Source: Methanolacinia petrolearia DSM 11571
Lineage (GTDB): Archaea; Halobacteriota; Methanomicrobia; Methanomicrobiales; Methanomicrobiaceae
Direction: 5' to 3'
Assembly (NCBI RefSeq): GCF_000147875.1
Contig: NC_014507.1
Coordinates: 2,480,001-2,544,000 of the forward strand
DNA length: 64,000 nt
Part shown: one piece after another, positions 40,338 through 50,766 of the stretch
Position numbering within the stretch: the stretch's first letter is position 1
Layout: each line of letters starts with the position of its first letter
Made by a program: the position numbers and the translations under genes
Notes under the pieces: model-generated
What the model was told of the DNA's origin: nothing
Databases searched by the model: none
What the model saw: only the letters and a program-made list of their open reading frames with translations

Positions 40338-41000
40338 ATGCCCGTTATACCTGAAGATTACGACAGGAAGATGAAGTTTTATGTCATGCCTTTTCTGTAT
40401 AAGACCACGTCGGGCATCCACCGGAATGAAATGAAAGAGTTGCTTGCGGATTTTCAGGACTGCCGGGCGCTCGACATCGCCTGCGGAAACGGGCTCTGCG
40501 AAACGATCCTCGGCAGGACGAATGAATGCACCGGACTTGACATCTCGCCGGGAATGCTTGCGGAGGCAAAAAGAAGGCTCGATTCGGAGACGATCCCTTT
40601 CAGCCCGGTCAGGGGTGATGCGATGAAACTCCCGTTCAGGGATGAGTCATTCGATCTCGTGACATGTTCGCTCGGGCTGCATTTCGTTCCCGGTATCGGG
40701 GAAGCGATAAACGAGGCGGGCCGTGTCCTGAAGCCGGGAGGAGTCTTTGTGTGCTGTTCGCCGGTTATGGAGAGCGGCCTTTTCGTCGATTTATACTGGA
40801 GATATTACTACAAAAAAGGAAAATTCAACGCCCCGATATATGAAAAAGATCTCCGGGAGGCGTGTTCGACTTTTGGTCTCAGATACGTGAGGCACTCGAA
40901 AAATGGAAAACTTCTGTATTTTACTGCAAGGAAGGAGCCGGCTGCCGTGATCCTGTCCTCTTCTGCTCAGGATTCCCCGGCATGTAGAGAAATCCTGTAA
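40338..41000 (+). CDS. Class I SAM-dependent methyltransferase
   Basis: This 220-residue protein has the methyltransferase motifs ALDIACGNGLCETIL (motif I), CTGLDISPGMLAEAKRRL, and FDLVTCSLGLHFVPGIGEAINEAGRVLKPGG in blocks (motifs II-III). It is of the UbiE/Methyltransf_11 kind, and its substrate is unknown. The start ATG follows an AT-rich leader. It is convergent with the histidine kinase gene, ending 13 bases from its stop. Confidence 0.87.
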   Translation: MPVIPEDYDRKMKFYVMPFLYKTTSGIHRNEMKELLADFQDCRALDIACGNGLCETILGRTNECTGLDISPGMLAEAKRRLDSETIPFSPVRGDAMKLPFRDESFDLVTCSLGLHFVPGIGEAINEAGRVLKPGGVFVCCSPVMESGLFVDLYWRYYYKKGKFNAPIYEKDLREACSTFGLRYVRHSKNGKLLYFTARKEPAAVILSSSAQDSPACREIL

Positions 41001-41012
41001 AAAGAATATAAG

Positions 41013-42452
41013 TCAGGCAACGGAGGCAAACCTGTACCCGCCTTTGGGAACGACAATTTCAAAGTTCACTCCTCCCCCTTCCTTTCCGTTCTCTGTTATC
41101 GAGATACCGGTAATCGAGAGGATTTCACGCGACAGGAACAGCCCGAGGCCCGTGTGTTTGCCGAAACCCTTCCTGAAGAGTTTGTCCCTGTCTCCGTCTG
41201 TGATGCCGACACCATTGTCGCGGTAATAAATAACAAGACTGCCACCTTTTTCCGAGTAGGAGAAACCAATGGTGTTTACATTCTCACCATGACGGAGGGA
41301 GTTCTCTATCAGATTATAAAATACCTTTTCGGTAAGGGGATCACAGAATATTTCAAGTCCGTGTAGGGCATTTTTAAATTTAATACCGTCAAGATCAAGT
41401 GTTTTGGCAACGAAATCTGCCATATTCCCTGTATCCTGCCATCCCGGTTCATTTACTCCTATATCCTGGTACTGCCGGGTGAATTCGATCTGGTGCTGGA
41501 TTGCATTTACCGCCTCTTTTTCCTTCTCAATATATTTCCGCATCTCCGGGTTTTCGATAAAATCCTCCGAGAGTTCGATATATCCCCGGACTGCCATGAT
41601 CGTATTCAGGATGTCGTGTCTCGTAATGGACGAGAGCATATTGAGCTTGTTGTTTATAACCGACAGGGCCTCTTCGGCCATTTTACGTTCGGTGATGTCC
41701 TGGTTTACACCCCATAGCTTTACGGTCCTGCCGTTTTCATCTTTAATCGCCCTTATAGAGACATTGATATACCTGATCTCCCCGTCTCTGCGGATAATCC
41801 TGTGCTCCACCTGTGCGACATAGTTGCGATCAGTGCTCTCAATGGCTTTCCCCGCCTCTTCCGGCACGACGAAACGCTCTTCCGTCGGGATGAACCTCTC
41901 CGCGTACTGTTCGGCGGTCATGGTGTCCCCCTCTCTCTCTTTTGTGGTGCCGTAGAGTGCATAGAACCTGTCGTCGAAACTGAAGTTGTCCGATTCAACA
42001 TCGTACTCCCAGTTGGCGAGCTTCGCAAGATCCATGGCATCGCCCATTTTTATCTTGTTCTTTCTTAGCTGCTCGCTGGTTTTTATGAACCTTGTTACAT
42101 CCCATACCAGGGAGATCACACGGTCATTCCCCGGAACCGGGATGCTTTTGGCATTGATATAAGTGGTTTCGCCGTCACTGCGTGATATGGGGATAGAGTC
42201 CCAGGACATCCTCTCCGGATCACCGCTCATGTAGTCTTCAAGAATCCGTGCTTTAATTTGTTCCCTGAAAACCGGATCTTCAAATGCATTCTCCCAGAAC
42301 GCTTCGGGCACTGTGAGCGCTTCCCTTGTTATCCTGTAGAATTTCAGGAAATGATCATTGAAGTATTCAAAGGATGTCTCCGGGCCGGCGGTATGAATAG
42401 CGATGCCTACCGGGAGGCTGTCAAGTATTTTCCTGAAATAATCTTCCCTCAT
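41013..42452 (-). CDS. PAS-domain sensor histidine kinase
   Basis: This 479-residue soluble kinase has two N-terminal PAS domains (about 1-125 and 140-262, the second ending GVNQDITERKMAEEAL). The dimerisation/phosphoacceptor helix has SITRHDILNTIMAVRGYIEL, with H279 as the likely phosphorylated residue. A C-terminal HATPase domain carries NLIENSLRHGENV, YRDNGVGITDGDRDKLF and GLGLFLSREIL. There is no membrane segment, so it senses an internal signal. The RHDILN H-box type is common in Methanomicrobia. It is divergent from the receiver-PAS gene at 42747, a likely partner. Confidence 0.93.
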   Translation of the reverse strand: MREDYFRKILDSLPVGIAIHTAGPETSFEYFNDHFLKFYRITREALTVPEAFWENAFEDPVFREQIKARILEDYMSGDPERMSWDSIPISRSDGETTYINAKSIPVPGNDRVISLVWDVTRFIKTSEQLRKNKIKMGDAMDLAKLANWEYDVESDNFSFDDRFYALYGTTKEREGDTMTAEQYAERFIPTEERFVVPEEAGKAIESTDRNYVAQVEHRIIRRDGEIRYINVSIRAIKDENGRTVKLWGVNQDITERKMAEEALSVINNKLNMLSSITRHDILNTIMAVRGYIELSEDFIENPEMRKYIEKEKEAVNAIQHQIEFTRQYQDIGVNEPGWQDTGNMADFVAKTLDLDGIKFKNALHGLEIFCDPLTEKVFYNLIENSLRHGENVNTIGFSYSEKGGSLVIYYRDNGVGITDGDRDKLFRKGFGKHTGLGLFLSREILSITGISITENGKEGGGVNFEIVVPKGGYRFASVA

Positions 42453-42746
42453 TGCTAATGCCTCTTCAGTTCAGCAGCCGGTAAGATCGCGGCCAGCTTA
42501 TCGTTAATTTTTTTTGGTTTTATATTCCGGGTAGATCTCACAGTCTGCTCCACTGCTCCCTCTTATCTGATAGTTATGAAATATCCGCAATTAAATTTCC
42601 TATTGTCCAATTACCGTGCCGCCCGGGACATCCCGGAGAGAAAAACAGGCATATGAATGCATAAAAATGCCGGGAATCACCGGATTCTCATTTATTCATG
42701 AATTTAATTAACAAGTTAAATAATATGAAATTGAAATAGGGATTAA

Positions 42747-44285
42747 ATGTACTCCGTCCTCTATGTTGATGATGAGCCCCTCCTTCTCGGGATCACCAAG
42801 GTTTATCTTGAAAAGGACGGGGATTTATCTGTCGATACCGTTGAGTCGCCTGAAGAGGCAATTTCAATTTTAAAAGACAGGCCGTACGATATAGTCGTAT
42901 CCGATTACCAGATGCCCGGGATGGACGGAATCGAATTTTTAAAAGAACTTCGCCGGTCGGGAAACGACATACCTTTCATAATATTTACCGGAAAGGGCAG
43001 GGAGGAGGTCGTAATAGAGGCATTTGAGTCAGGTGCCGATTCCTATCTGCAGAAGGGAGGAGATCCGAAGGCCCAGTTTGCGGAACTGGTTCATAAGATC
43101 AAAAAGTCTGTCAACGGCCATAATGCAGAGACGGCTTTGGCGGAGAGCGAAATGAAATTCAGGGGTATTGTTGAAAATTCACCGGATTTAATAATCCGAA
43201 GAGATTCGGAAGGGGTGGCTGTCTATGTCTCGCCGTCTTCAGAAAAGCTACTCGGGTATAAACCCGAAGAACTTATCGGACTTCACTATTCGGAGATATT
43301 GGGGCCGGAAGAGACGGAAAGGGTTGAAAGGCACAATTCCATACTATACTCCGGAGGAAAACCGGGTCCGATCCAGCTTAAGATACGTAAAAAAGACGGC
43401 TCATATGCAGATCTCGAAAGCTCGGCCGTCTTTCTGAACGGCAGGGATGCTTCAGACGGGGTACAGACAATTTCCAGGGATATTTCATCCCGCAGAGAGG
43501 CTGAAAACAGTATCCGGGAAAAGGACGAACTATACGTGAATCTTGCCGAAAATGTTCCGGGGATGATCTATGTTATCGATGAAGGAGGACGGCTTTTATA
43601 CCTGAATAATTCGGCAGCGTCCGGGCTCGGGAAGAAAAAGGAAGAGGTTTTGGGGAAAACTCTTTTCGAAATATTTCCCGAAGAGCAGGCTGAAGGCCAT
43701 ATGAAGGGGGTGCTTGGAGTGTTACGATCGGGAGAACCATTTTACCGCGAGATGATTGAGAGCCTCCCTACAGGAGACTTTTGGTTCAGTGTCAGTTTAC
43801 TGCCTCTTAAAGATCACGACGGAATATCCACAGGTGTTCTTGGTGTATCATATGATATTACAAGCCGCAAGACGACCGAAGAGGCCCTGAAAAGATCGGA
43901 GATCCAGTATGCAGAGACTCTTGACGCAGTGACGGACGCGGTATTCGTGGTTGACAGAGATCTCAAATTCCTGTTGGTAAATAAGGCTTTTCGGAGATTG
44001 TCAGGAGAACTTGGTTTTGAAATTCCGGATGATATATCCGGCCCCGGGATGAGGGATCTCCTTCGTTTTCTTCCGCCTGCCGTATTTGACGAGTACGGGA
44101 AATTTTTCCCGGATGGAAAAACGGTTTCAGGAGAAGAAGAGATCGTCCTTCCCGGTGGAACGGTCGTTGTCGCCTCAACGAAAATTCCTGTCTTCAGCGA
44201 CGGAGATGTTATAAGAGTCGTTACCGTCATCCATGATATTACCCGGAAAAAGGAGTGGGGGCGGGGTTTAAAAACAGGAGCCTGA
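42747..44285 (+). CDS. Receiver domain with three PAS domains
   Basis: This 512-residue protein starts with a receiver domain (VLYVDDEPLLLG, the phosphoacceptor D53 in VVSDYQMPGMDG, and FIIFTGKGREEVVIEA). Three PAS domains follow, at about 133-255, 257-375 and 385-505. It ends shortly after the third (HDITRKKEWGRG), where relatives normally continue into a kinase domain. So it has no output domain of its own and may act as an adaptor for the divergent kinase. The intergenic region (42453-42746) holds a TATA-like TTAAATAATA about 25-30 bases upstream of its ATG. Confidence 0.9.
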   Translation: MYSVLYVDDEPLLLGITKVYLEKDGDLSVDTVESPEEAISILKDRPYDIVVSDYQMPGMDGIEFLKELRRSGNDIPFIIFTGKGREEVVIEAFESGADSYLQKGGDPKAQFAELVHKIKKSVNGHNAETALAESEMKFRGIVENSPDLIIRRDSEGVAVYVSPSSEKLLGYKPEELIGLHYSEILGPEETERVERHNSILYSGGKPGPIQLKIRKKDGSYADLESSAVFLNGRDASDGVQTISRDISSRREAENSIREKDELYVNLAENVPGMIYVIDEGGRLLYLNNSAASGLGKKKEEVLGKTLFEIFPEEQAEGHMKGVLGVLRSGEPFYREMIESLPTGDFWFSVSLLPLKDHDGISTGVLGVSYDITSRKTTEEALKRSEIQYAETLDAVTDAVFVVDRDLKFLLVNKAFRRLSGELGFEIPDDISGPGMRDLLRFLPPAVFDEYGKFFPDGKTVSGEEEIVLPGGTVVVASTKIPVFSDGDVIRVVTVIHDITRKKEWGRGLKTGA

Positions 44286-44328
44286 CACCGGTTCTGAAAT
44301 AAACACGAGATCAAAGATAGTGATAGAT

Positions 44329-44865
44329 ATGAAAGAAGAAAGCGACAGTCGAAGTGGAGATAAAGGCCTGGTTCTGAGAAAAAAAGTCCTCGAACTTGCC
44401 GGGCCGAAGGGCCAGAGCATACTGGATATCGGGGCGGGTCCTCTTTCGATTTTTGCTGTAAAGGAGTACGACTGTACGGTCACTTCCGTCGATATCGACA
44501 GGGAGAAGATCGAGGCATGGAGAGAAAAGGCGGAGACGGAGGGCGTATCCGGCAGGATCGCTTTTAAGGAGGATGATGTCACGGCCCTGTCCTTTTCCGA
44601 TGACGAGTTCGATATGGCACTCTGTTTCGGCTCCCTCCACCACATTGCTCCGGGCGAAAGAAGGAAGGCGGTCCTGGAGGTCTCGCGTGTAGCCCGCGGG
44701 CGGATCGTGATCTCCGATTTCACCACCGAAGGGCTGCTGGAGATTCACCCGGGGGGAGAGTTCGAACCCGTGAACTTCGACCACCTGAAGGAGATCCTGG
44801 AAAGCAAAGGGTCCCTTGAAATAATCCCGCTGGAAAAGATGATGGTTTATATCGTCGAAAAATAA
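44329..44865 (+). CDS. Class I SAM-dependent methyltransferase
   Basis: This protein of about 178 residues has motif I SILDIGAGPLSIFAV, the acidic CTVTSVDIDREKIEAWREKA, and FDMALCFGSLHHIAPGERRKAVLEVSRV in blocks. It is a small Methyltransf_11-like enzyme; the substrate is not known. The ATG at 44329 is preferred to a GTG at 44320. It follows the receiver-PAS gene by 43 bases and may share its transcript. The AT-rich SIR2-domain gene converges on it. Confidence 0.85.
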   Translation: MKEESDSRSGDKGLVLRKKVLELAGPKGQSILDIGAGPLSIFAVKEYDCTVTSVDIDREKIEAWREKAETEGVSGRIAFKEDDVTALSFSDDEFDMALCFGSLHHIAPGERRKAVLEVSRVARGRIVISDFTTEGLLEIHPGGEFEPVNFDHLKEILESKGSLEIIPLEKMMVYIVEK

Positions 44866-44948
44866 GAATTATTTGTGAACTTACAATGTTCTTGATCAGA
44901 ATTCTCCTAAAAAATTTTTAGATTAGTAAAATATGAATTCTTAAAGGA

Positions 44949-47900
44949 TCATGCTGATTTCCACTCACGCCTTACTTCTGGAAGTGAATCAGTCTGACCA
45001 ACTTCTTTCCATTTTAAAATTACATCTGGGATTTCCATCTGTTCCCTGTTAAAATAATTAAAGAGAGCAAACGCAAGACGGGTTGATATTTTACGGAATT
45101 CTGGTTTATTAGGAAACAATATAACTGTAGATTGAGGTGAGGATTGCTTTAAATTGCATGAAGAATTGATCTCGGTTTCAGTTAAAAGATATTCAAGAGT
45201 AAGACAAAGTGAATCAATCTGGGCCGGGGATATAAATTTTGTATACCGATTTAGAATATTCGTAACCATAGATAAATTATATTTTAAATTTGGCTGCCTC
45301 CGGTTAGTGATCTGATTAATAATTTCTGACATAAAATCCGGAGAAGGGGGTTCCAATAACTTTTGTTCAGCAAAAACAATCCAATAAAAAAGACCGTATA
45401 CTGAATTTTTGATCTCATTTTCATCTAATGAAATCAATCCTTTTCTTAATTTACGGGATATTTCTTCAGATTTTTCGGGTTCAATTAAGATCTGTAGAGC
45501 AATTAATAAATTCGTACAAATATTATTTGATTCCATTTCATCAATTAATGACTTAATAATTTGTTTTGCTTCAGGACTTTCCATTTTTGAAAATCTGGGT
45601 AAAATCACTATCAGCAATAATTCAAGAATTCCTCTTATTTCCTGATCTGCGTTTGATTTTAAGAAACCGGAATCACTACCAAAGTAATTGATGATTGGTT
45701 CTTTATCTTCATCCCACATTTTTTCAATTTTTAGGAGAAGATTAAATGCATCATCACTAGTCCAATCAATAGATTTTTCAATCTTTATTCCTTCACTCGG
45801 ACCAATGGGAAATGTTGCTATCCTCCAATTTGTGATATAATTATCGAAGCTTGATCCAATTGATGTTGTTATCCCGGGTTTTCCATCGGCAGAAATTGAT
45901 TTTGTAAATATTTTTGGGACATCCATAGAAGATAAAAATGAATGTACCTTTTCACGAGCGATTCCTGATTCAGGTTCAGGAAGATATAAAAATGATGCAT
46001 TGAGTAAATATGTTTCTGAAGGCAAACCAGTATTTGGGTCACATCTCGACCATAAAACTTTCCCAAATTTATCTTCTTCAATAGAGGATAAACCCTTAAT
46101 TTCATACATTTTTATTAAGCGATGAATAGCACGAATTCTATCATTGATTTCGCCATTTTCCACGAGATCAATTAATTGAGGAGTATAAGTGGTCAAGGTT
46201 GAGCGAAGTTCTTCAGCGATTATTGTATTCCGATTCCATTCAATAAATGTAAATGGATCTGCCAGATCATCCATTCCGGGATGCTGACTTTCCGAATGAA
46301 TGAATATTGGCAAATCGAGTAAAATATTTAATTTTTCTATAATCTCTAGATCATTCATTGAATAAAATATTCTTTCAAATAAGTGATTTAATGGCCTATT
46401 AAAAGTTATATTCTGATTTTTTATATTCCAGGAATAAAGTTGAATCGCGATGTCTAACAATTCATTGATCTGTTTCTGAGATAATCGAAATGCTAAACGG
46501 GATAACAATTCTGATGTAATCCTTACTTGCAAATTCGAAAATGATTCTTTTTTACCGGTTTCTTGATTACTTTCATTTAAATAATCAAAGGATTGTTTCC
46601 ATGAATTAATAAATAAATCAAAATAGCTGCTAATATGATCAGAGGTCATCAATACAATCCGAGATCTATTAAAAAACTCTCCAATTTCCTTTTCATTTCC
46701 GGTCCTAATCATTAAACTCATTGCCCATGGAGGAGAATTAGGTTCTATCCATTTTGACGCATCCAAAAGTGCTTCATGAAACAATGGCATCTTTCCACAA
46801 TTTACAGGTAATCCTACTTCTTCGAAAATCCGTATAAATGCAAAAGCAGGGGATTTTTCGACATATACAAATGAAGAAGAGATATGATATGTATTAGTAA
46901 ATTTACCAGGATCAAATTCCATATCAACAGTAAATTCAGTTGATTCAGATGGTGGACTATTTTTTAAAATAAATTGGAGTTTTTCAATTTCCTGCCAAGG
47001 ATTACAATTAAATAAAGCAAGCCTATCCCAGCGGTCTCTAAATTTACTACGTACATTAGATAAATCTGAAAAATTTCCAGATTCAGCTAATTCTTCAGAT
47101 TGGACTGATTGCAATAGAAGCATCGTCCATCCCTCCTGAGATAAAAACAGGTAGTTATAAGGATCGGTATGCATTTTAGACCGAATATCACTAAGTGCCT
47201 TTTCTGTAATTTTCTTTGCTTCAAAAATGTCTCCAAGCTCAGCGAGTAAAGCCGCACGTTTGACTTCAAAAAAAGGCAAATTATGAGATTTTGGCCAATT
47301 TTTCAATAATTTCCTTAAGTTTTTTTGATCAAATTTTGAGAGTGAGTATAAGCATTTTTCATAATACCATCGCAAATACCATTCATTATTTAATTTTACA
47401 ACCTCTTCGATGAGATTTATCCAAAATTGAAATTTTTCATGATTCTGATCCCATCTTTCCTCTCGAATAAGTGAAAATATCAAATCCACCCAGTATTTTC
47501 CTATCTTTTTCCAGTCGTACTGATTACACTCCTCTTTATCAGGCGAATAAATACTTTTTTCATTCCGTACTAATTTTGGATACGGGTTATAAGAAAGAAT
47601 AATCTGCTCATACACCTCACCCCAATTGCTAAACACTGGCAAAAGGCAAGTTTTAATTCTCCAATTAAATTCATAAAGTAATTCAATATTCTTAGGAACA
47701 GAGACATCTTTCAAAGTCTTCAGGGCTACTTCGGCCCAATCTGATGTATATTCTATTAATTTTTTCCGGTTATCGTAAGGCGCAATTGTCCACCCCGGAT
47801 AAAACTCTCTTTGATTTTTCCATTTCTGGCATACTTCTTCAAGTTGGGCAACCGTTAGATTATCATAAGATTTTGGGAATAAAGATCCTAATTCTGGTAA

Positions 47901-48905
47901 TCGAGGAGGTCCAGGAGGGATATCAGGTATTAGTTGGTTACTAGGTTTCCAATGTGTTTTTTCGGAGGGCTCAGGCCATCGCATTGGATTTTGAGGTGCA
48001 CCGTACATCAAATTTAAAGCAAACCATTCAAGTGCATTTTTATGACGTAAATCAGGATCGATCCACTCGCTTTTAGGGAATAATGAACCTAAATCGATGG
48101 GAGTAATCTTTTCTTTGAGTAATTCATTTCGTTTCTCCTCAGTTAAATCCAAAACTCCGCATAAATAAATTTGAGGTCGATATTCCCTCAAATATTCATA
48201 AACCCAATCTTTCCATTGTTTAAAATTTGGGTCTCCACTAGAGAAACCAATCAAACAAAAGGCATTTTCCATAATAGACTGTCTAACAATATTCGTAAAA
48301 GGTGCAAATTTTTCAGGATATTCTTCATATTCATTTTTTGAGATGATAAACGGTCGATATGAAGGAAAACTTCCATGTAACTTTACAATTCGAGGCTTCA
48401 TTTTTTGGGGAATGTCGTAAATAGTTGAAACAATATCATATTTTCTTTCATATACCATTGGCAACGTTCTTTCCAACAAAGTGTCGTAATTTGTAGTAAA
48501 AACATCTGACCATGGCAAAGTAAGCATGAGGGTATGGAGATTCCCGGGTAAATATTGTAAATCAGGAATTGTCTGAATTAGCAGTTCATCTAAAGCTGAC
48601 GGACCGAAAATATCCTGAAAATCCTGAGCAATTTGTAGAGGGTCTTTTTCTTTGATTAGCTGTTGAATTTTTTTGTCATAATCCAATTTTGACAAAGATC
48701 CTTGGGGGTATGTCGCACGAAGAATTATCTGGCAGAGATCATCCCATAATGGAAATGGTAGAGTATCTTGGGATATTTTATCGGCATTTCGACTGAATCC
48801 ACTTCCGATCATTACTGCGACTTGGCCAAATTCCCGTCCACACCATAACTTTTTCCGAAGATATTCGATAGAGTTTTGATCTTTAAACGAGGAAGAGGGA
48901 TTCAT
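44949..48905 (-). CDS. Large SIR2-domain protein, probable anti-phage defence
   Basis: This 1318-residue protein has an N-terminal SIR2-like domain: MIGSGFSRNAD near 32-42, FTTNYDTLLE near 136-145 (N139), VKLHGSFPSY near 174 (H177), and GFSSGDPNF near 219. Those Asn and His residues match the NAD-hydrolysing site of defence-associated sirtuins such as DSR1/DSR2 and the SIR2-APAZ and Thoeris relatives. The other thousand residues are helical and repeat-like without recognised domains, as expected for a phage sensor. The DNA is very AT-rich compared with both flanks, a mark of acquisition. No second gene accompanies it, which argues for a single-gene abortive-infection system. The defence function is inferred. 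Confidence 0.82.
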   Translation of the reverse strand: MNPSSSFKDQNSIEYLRKKLWCGREFGQVAVMIGSGFSRNADKISQDTLPFPLWDDLCQIILRATYPQGSLSKLDYDKKIQQLIKEKDPLQIAQDFQDIFGPSALDELLIQTIPDLQYLPGNLHTLMLTLPWSDVFTTNYDTLLERTLPMVYERKYDIVSTIYDIPQKMKPRIVKLHGSFPSYRPFIISKNEYEEYPEKFAPFTNIVRQSIMENAFCLIGFSSGDPNFKQWKDWVYEYLREYRPQIYLCGVLDLTEEKRNELLKEKITPIDLGSLFPKSEWIDPDLRHKNALEWFALNLMYGAPQNPMRWPEPSEKTHWKPSNQLIPDIPPGPPRLPELGSLFPKSYDNLTVAQLEEVCQKWKNQREFYPGWTIAPYDNRKKLIEYTSDWAEVALKTLKDVSVPKNIELLYEFNWRIKTCLLPVFSNWGEVYEQIILSYNPYPKLVRNEKSIYSPDKEECNQYDWKKIGKYWVDLIFSLIREERWDQNHEKFQFWINLIEEVVKLNNEWYLRWYYEKCLYSLSKFDQKNLRKLLKNWPKSHNLPFFEVKRAALLAELGDIFEAKKITEKALSDIRSKMHTDPYNYLFLSQEGWTMLLLQSVQSEELAESGNFSDLSNVRSKFRDRWDRLALFNCNPWQEIEKLQFILKNSPPSESTEFTVDMEFDPGKFTNTYHISSSFVYVEKSPAFAFIRIFEEVGLPVNCGKMPLFHEALLDASKWIEPNSPPWAMSLMIRTGNEKEIGEFFNRSRIVLMTSDHISSYFDLFINSWKQSFDYLNESNQETGKKESFSNLQVRITSELLSRLAFRLSQKQINELLDIAIQLYSWNIKNQNITFNRPLNHLFERIFYSMNDLEIIEKLNILLDLPIFIHSESQHPGMDDLADPFTFIEWNRNTIIAEELRSTLTTYTPQLIDLVENGEINDRIRAIHRLIKMYEIKGLSSIEEDKFGKVLWSRCDPNTGLPSETYLLNASFLYLPEPESGIAREKVHSFLSSMDVPKIFTKSISADGKPGITTSIGSSFDNYITNWRIATFPIGPSEGIKIEKSIDWTSDDAFNLLLKIEKMWDEDKEPIINYFGSDSGFLKSNADQEIRGILELLLIVILPRFSKMESPEAKQIIKSLIDEMESNNICTNLLIALQILIEPEKSEEISRKLRKGLISLDENEIKNSVYGLFYWIVFAEQKLLEPPSPDFMSEIINQITNRRQPNLKYNLSMVTNILNRYTKFISPAQIDSLCLTLEYLLTETEINSSCNLKQSSPQSTVILFPNKPEFRKISTRLAFALFNYFNREQMEIPDVILKWKEVGQTDSLPEVRREWKSA

Positions 48906-49011
48906 TATTGATGAACTCTTTTAATCAATTATAATTCTGTCGTTTTATTGTAAAAAAGAAAGTACAATTTCGATATTTCTGCACTACAGAAATTAAATCC
49001 TTTTTATTTTT

Positions 49012-50376
49012 TTAATTCCTGAAACTGTGGATGGGTGCGGGGATGCGTCCGCCGCGGTTGATGAAATCTTCACACCCGAACTTGTTTACTTTCTGGACCG
49101 GAGCGTGGCCGAGGAGTCCTCCGAACTCCACGGTGTCGCCGACGTCCTTCCCGATGACGGGGACGAGGCGGACTGCGGTCGTCTTCTGGTTGATCATTCC
49201 TATCGCGGCTTCGTCTGCGATTATGCCGGAGATCGTGGATGCGGGGGTGTCCCCCGGTATTGCGATCATGTCGAGACCTACGGAGCATACGCAGGTCATG
49301 GCTTCGAGCTTTTCGATGGTGAGAGCTCCGCGATTTACTGCGTCGATCATTCCCTGGTCCTCGCTGACCGGGATGAACGCACCGGAGAGTCCGCCGACGA
49401 ACGAGCTTGCCATGACTCCGCCCTTCTTCACCTGGTCGTTTAAGAGGGCGAGGGCGGCTGTGGTTCCCGGTGCTCCGACCGATTCAAGGCCCATCTCTTC
49501 GAGGATCTCGGCGACACTGTCCCCTACCGCAGGGGTGGGTGCAAGGGAGAGGTCGACGATGCCGAACGGGACACCGAGTCTTGCGGATGCCTCCTGTGCG
49601 ACGAGCTGGCCGACACGGGTGACCTTGAATGCGGTCTTTTTGACTGTCTCACAGAGGACTTCGAAGTTCTCGCCCCGGACTTCTTCGAGTGCATGTTTGA
49701 CGACGCCCGGACCGCTTACGCCGACGTTGATTACCGCGTCGGCCTCCGAGACACCGTGGAACGCCCCGGCCATGAACGGGTTGTCGTCGGGTGCGTTGCA
49801 GAATACGACGAGTTTCGCACACCCGAGCGAGTTGTTGTCCTTCGTCGCTTCGGCCGTCTCCTTAACGATCTCGCCCATGAGTTTGACGGCGTCCATGTTG
49901 ATCCCGGTCTTGGTGGAGCCGATGTTTACCGAACTGCATACCCTTTCGGTGGAGGAGAGTGCGGCGGGGATGGAGCGGATGAGTTTTTCGTCGGTCGGGG
50001 TCATTCCCTTCGAGACGATGGCGGAGAAGCCGCCGAGGAAGTTGACGCCGGTATCCGCCGCTGCCTTGTCGAGTGTCTTTGCGACTGATACGAAATCTTC
50101 CGTGGATTTGCAAGCCTGCCCTGCGACAAGTGCTATGGGGGTAACCGAGATCCTCTTGTTTACGATCGGAATTCCGTACTCGAGCTCGATCTCCCTTCCG
50201 ACCGGGACGAGGTTCTTTGCGAGCCGGGTGATCTTGTCGTAGATCTTCCGGTTCAGGGCGTCGAGATCGGAATCGACGCAGTCGAGGAGGCTGATGCCGA
50301 GGGTGATGGTCCTGACGTCGAGCTTCTCCTGCTCGATCATCTTGTTCGTCTCGTTTACCTCGAAGATGTTTATCAT
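49012..50376 (-). CDS. UPF0210 (PFL) family protein
   Basis: This 454-residue protein matches UPF0210 in length and in blocks such as [55 protein letters not shown] and [16 protein letters not shown]-like [17 protein letters not shown]. The fold is related to pyruvate-formate-lyase-like glycyl radical proteins, but no activity is established. The upstream partner is an ACT-domain protein eight bases away, the pairing seen for this family in many bacteria and archaea. That suggests amino-acid-dependent regulation. Confidence 0.92.
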   Translation of the reverse strand: MINIFEVNETNKMIEQEKLDVRTITLGISLLDCVDSDLDALNRKIYDKITRLAKNLVPVGREIELEYGIPIVNKRISVTPIALVAGQACKSTEDFVSVAKTLDKAAADTGVNFLGGFSAIVSKGMTPTDEKLIRSIPAALSSTERVCSSVNIGSTKTGINMDAVKLMGEIVKETAEATKDNNSLGCAKLVVFCNAPDDNPFMAGAFHGVSEADAVINVGVSGPGVVKHALEEVRGENFEVLCETVKKTAFKVTRVGQLVAQEASARLGVPFGIVDLSLAPTPAVGDSVAEILEEMGLESVGAPGTTAALALLNDQVKKGGVMASSFVGGLSGAFIPVSEDQGMIDAVNRGALTIEKLEAMTCVCSVGLDMIAIPGDTPASTISGIIADEAAIGMINQKTTAVRLVPVIGKDVGDTVEFGGLLGHAPVQKVNKFGCEDFINRGGRIPAPIHSFRN

Positions 50377-50384
50377 GGAAAACC

Positions 50385-50657
50385 TCAGATGCGGTGCATC
50401 TTCGTAAAGATATCCTCGTGCTGACAGCGGATCTTTACGCCGATCTCGTCGCCGAGTTTTTCGAGTTCGGCGACCATCTCCTGGTACGGTTTCGACGATC
50501 CGCCGGTGTCTACGATCATCATCATATTGAAGTAGCCCTGCACGATGGTCTGGGATATGTCCTCGACGTTTACGTTGTTTTCGGCGAGGTAGGTGCAGAC
50601 CTTCGCGATTATTCCGACCGTGTCCTTGCCGACGACGGTTATGATTGTCTTCTTCAT
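50385..50657 (-). CDS. ACT-domain protein, UPF0237 family
   Basis: This 90-residue protein is a single ACT domain ([20 protein letters not shown], then [23 protein letters not shown]) of the UPF0237 type. ACT domains bind amino acids and regulate partners. It is directly upstream of the UPF0210 gene with an eight-base gap, so the two are cotranscribed and probably interact. Confidence 0.92.
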   Translation of the reverse strand: MKKTIITVVGKDTVGIIAKVCTYLAENNVNVEDISQTIVQGYFNMMMIVDTGGSSKPYQEMVAELEKLGDEIGVKIRCQHEDIFTKMHRI

Positions 50658-50766
50658 GCTCTCGTGCTCTCCCTTCTCCTGTATTATTGGCCCTCTTCAG
50701 GCATTAATCCGATGAAGAGGGAAACAATACTTATGCATCGTAATATTACTTCTCAGTCACGAGGAT

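Noticed and set aside
49031-50242. Plus-strand frame of 403 codons opposite the UPF0210 gene
   Set aside because: It is the antisense shadow of a well-recognised gene in GC-rich DNA; the translation is low-complexity and has no homologous motifs that I can see.
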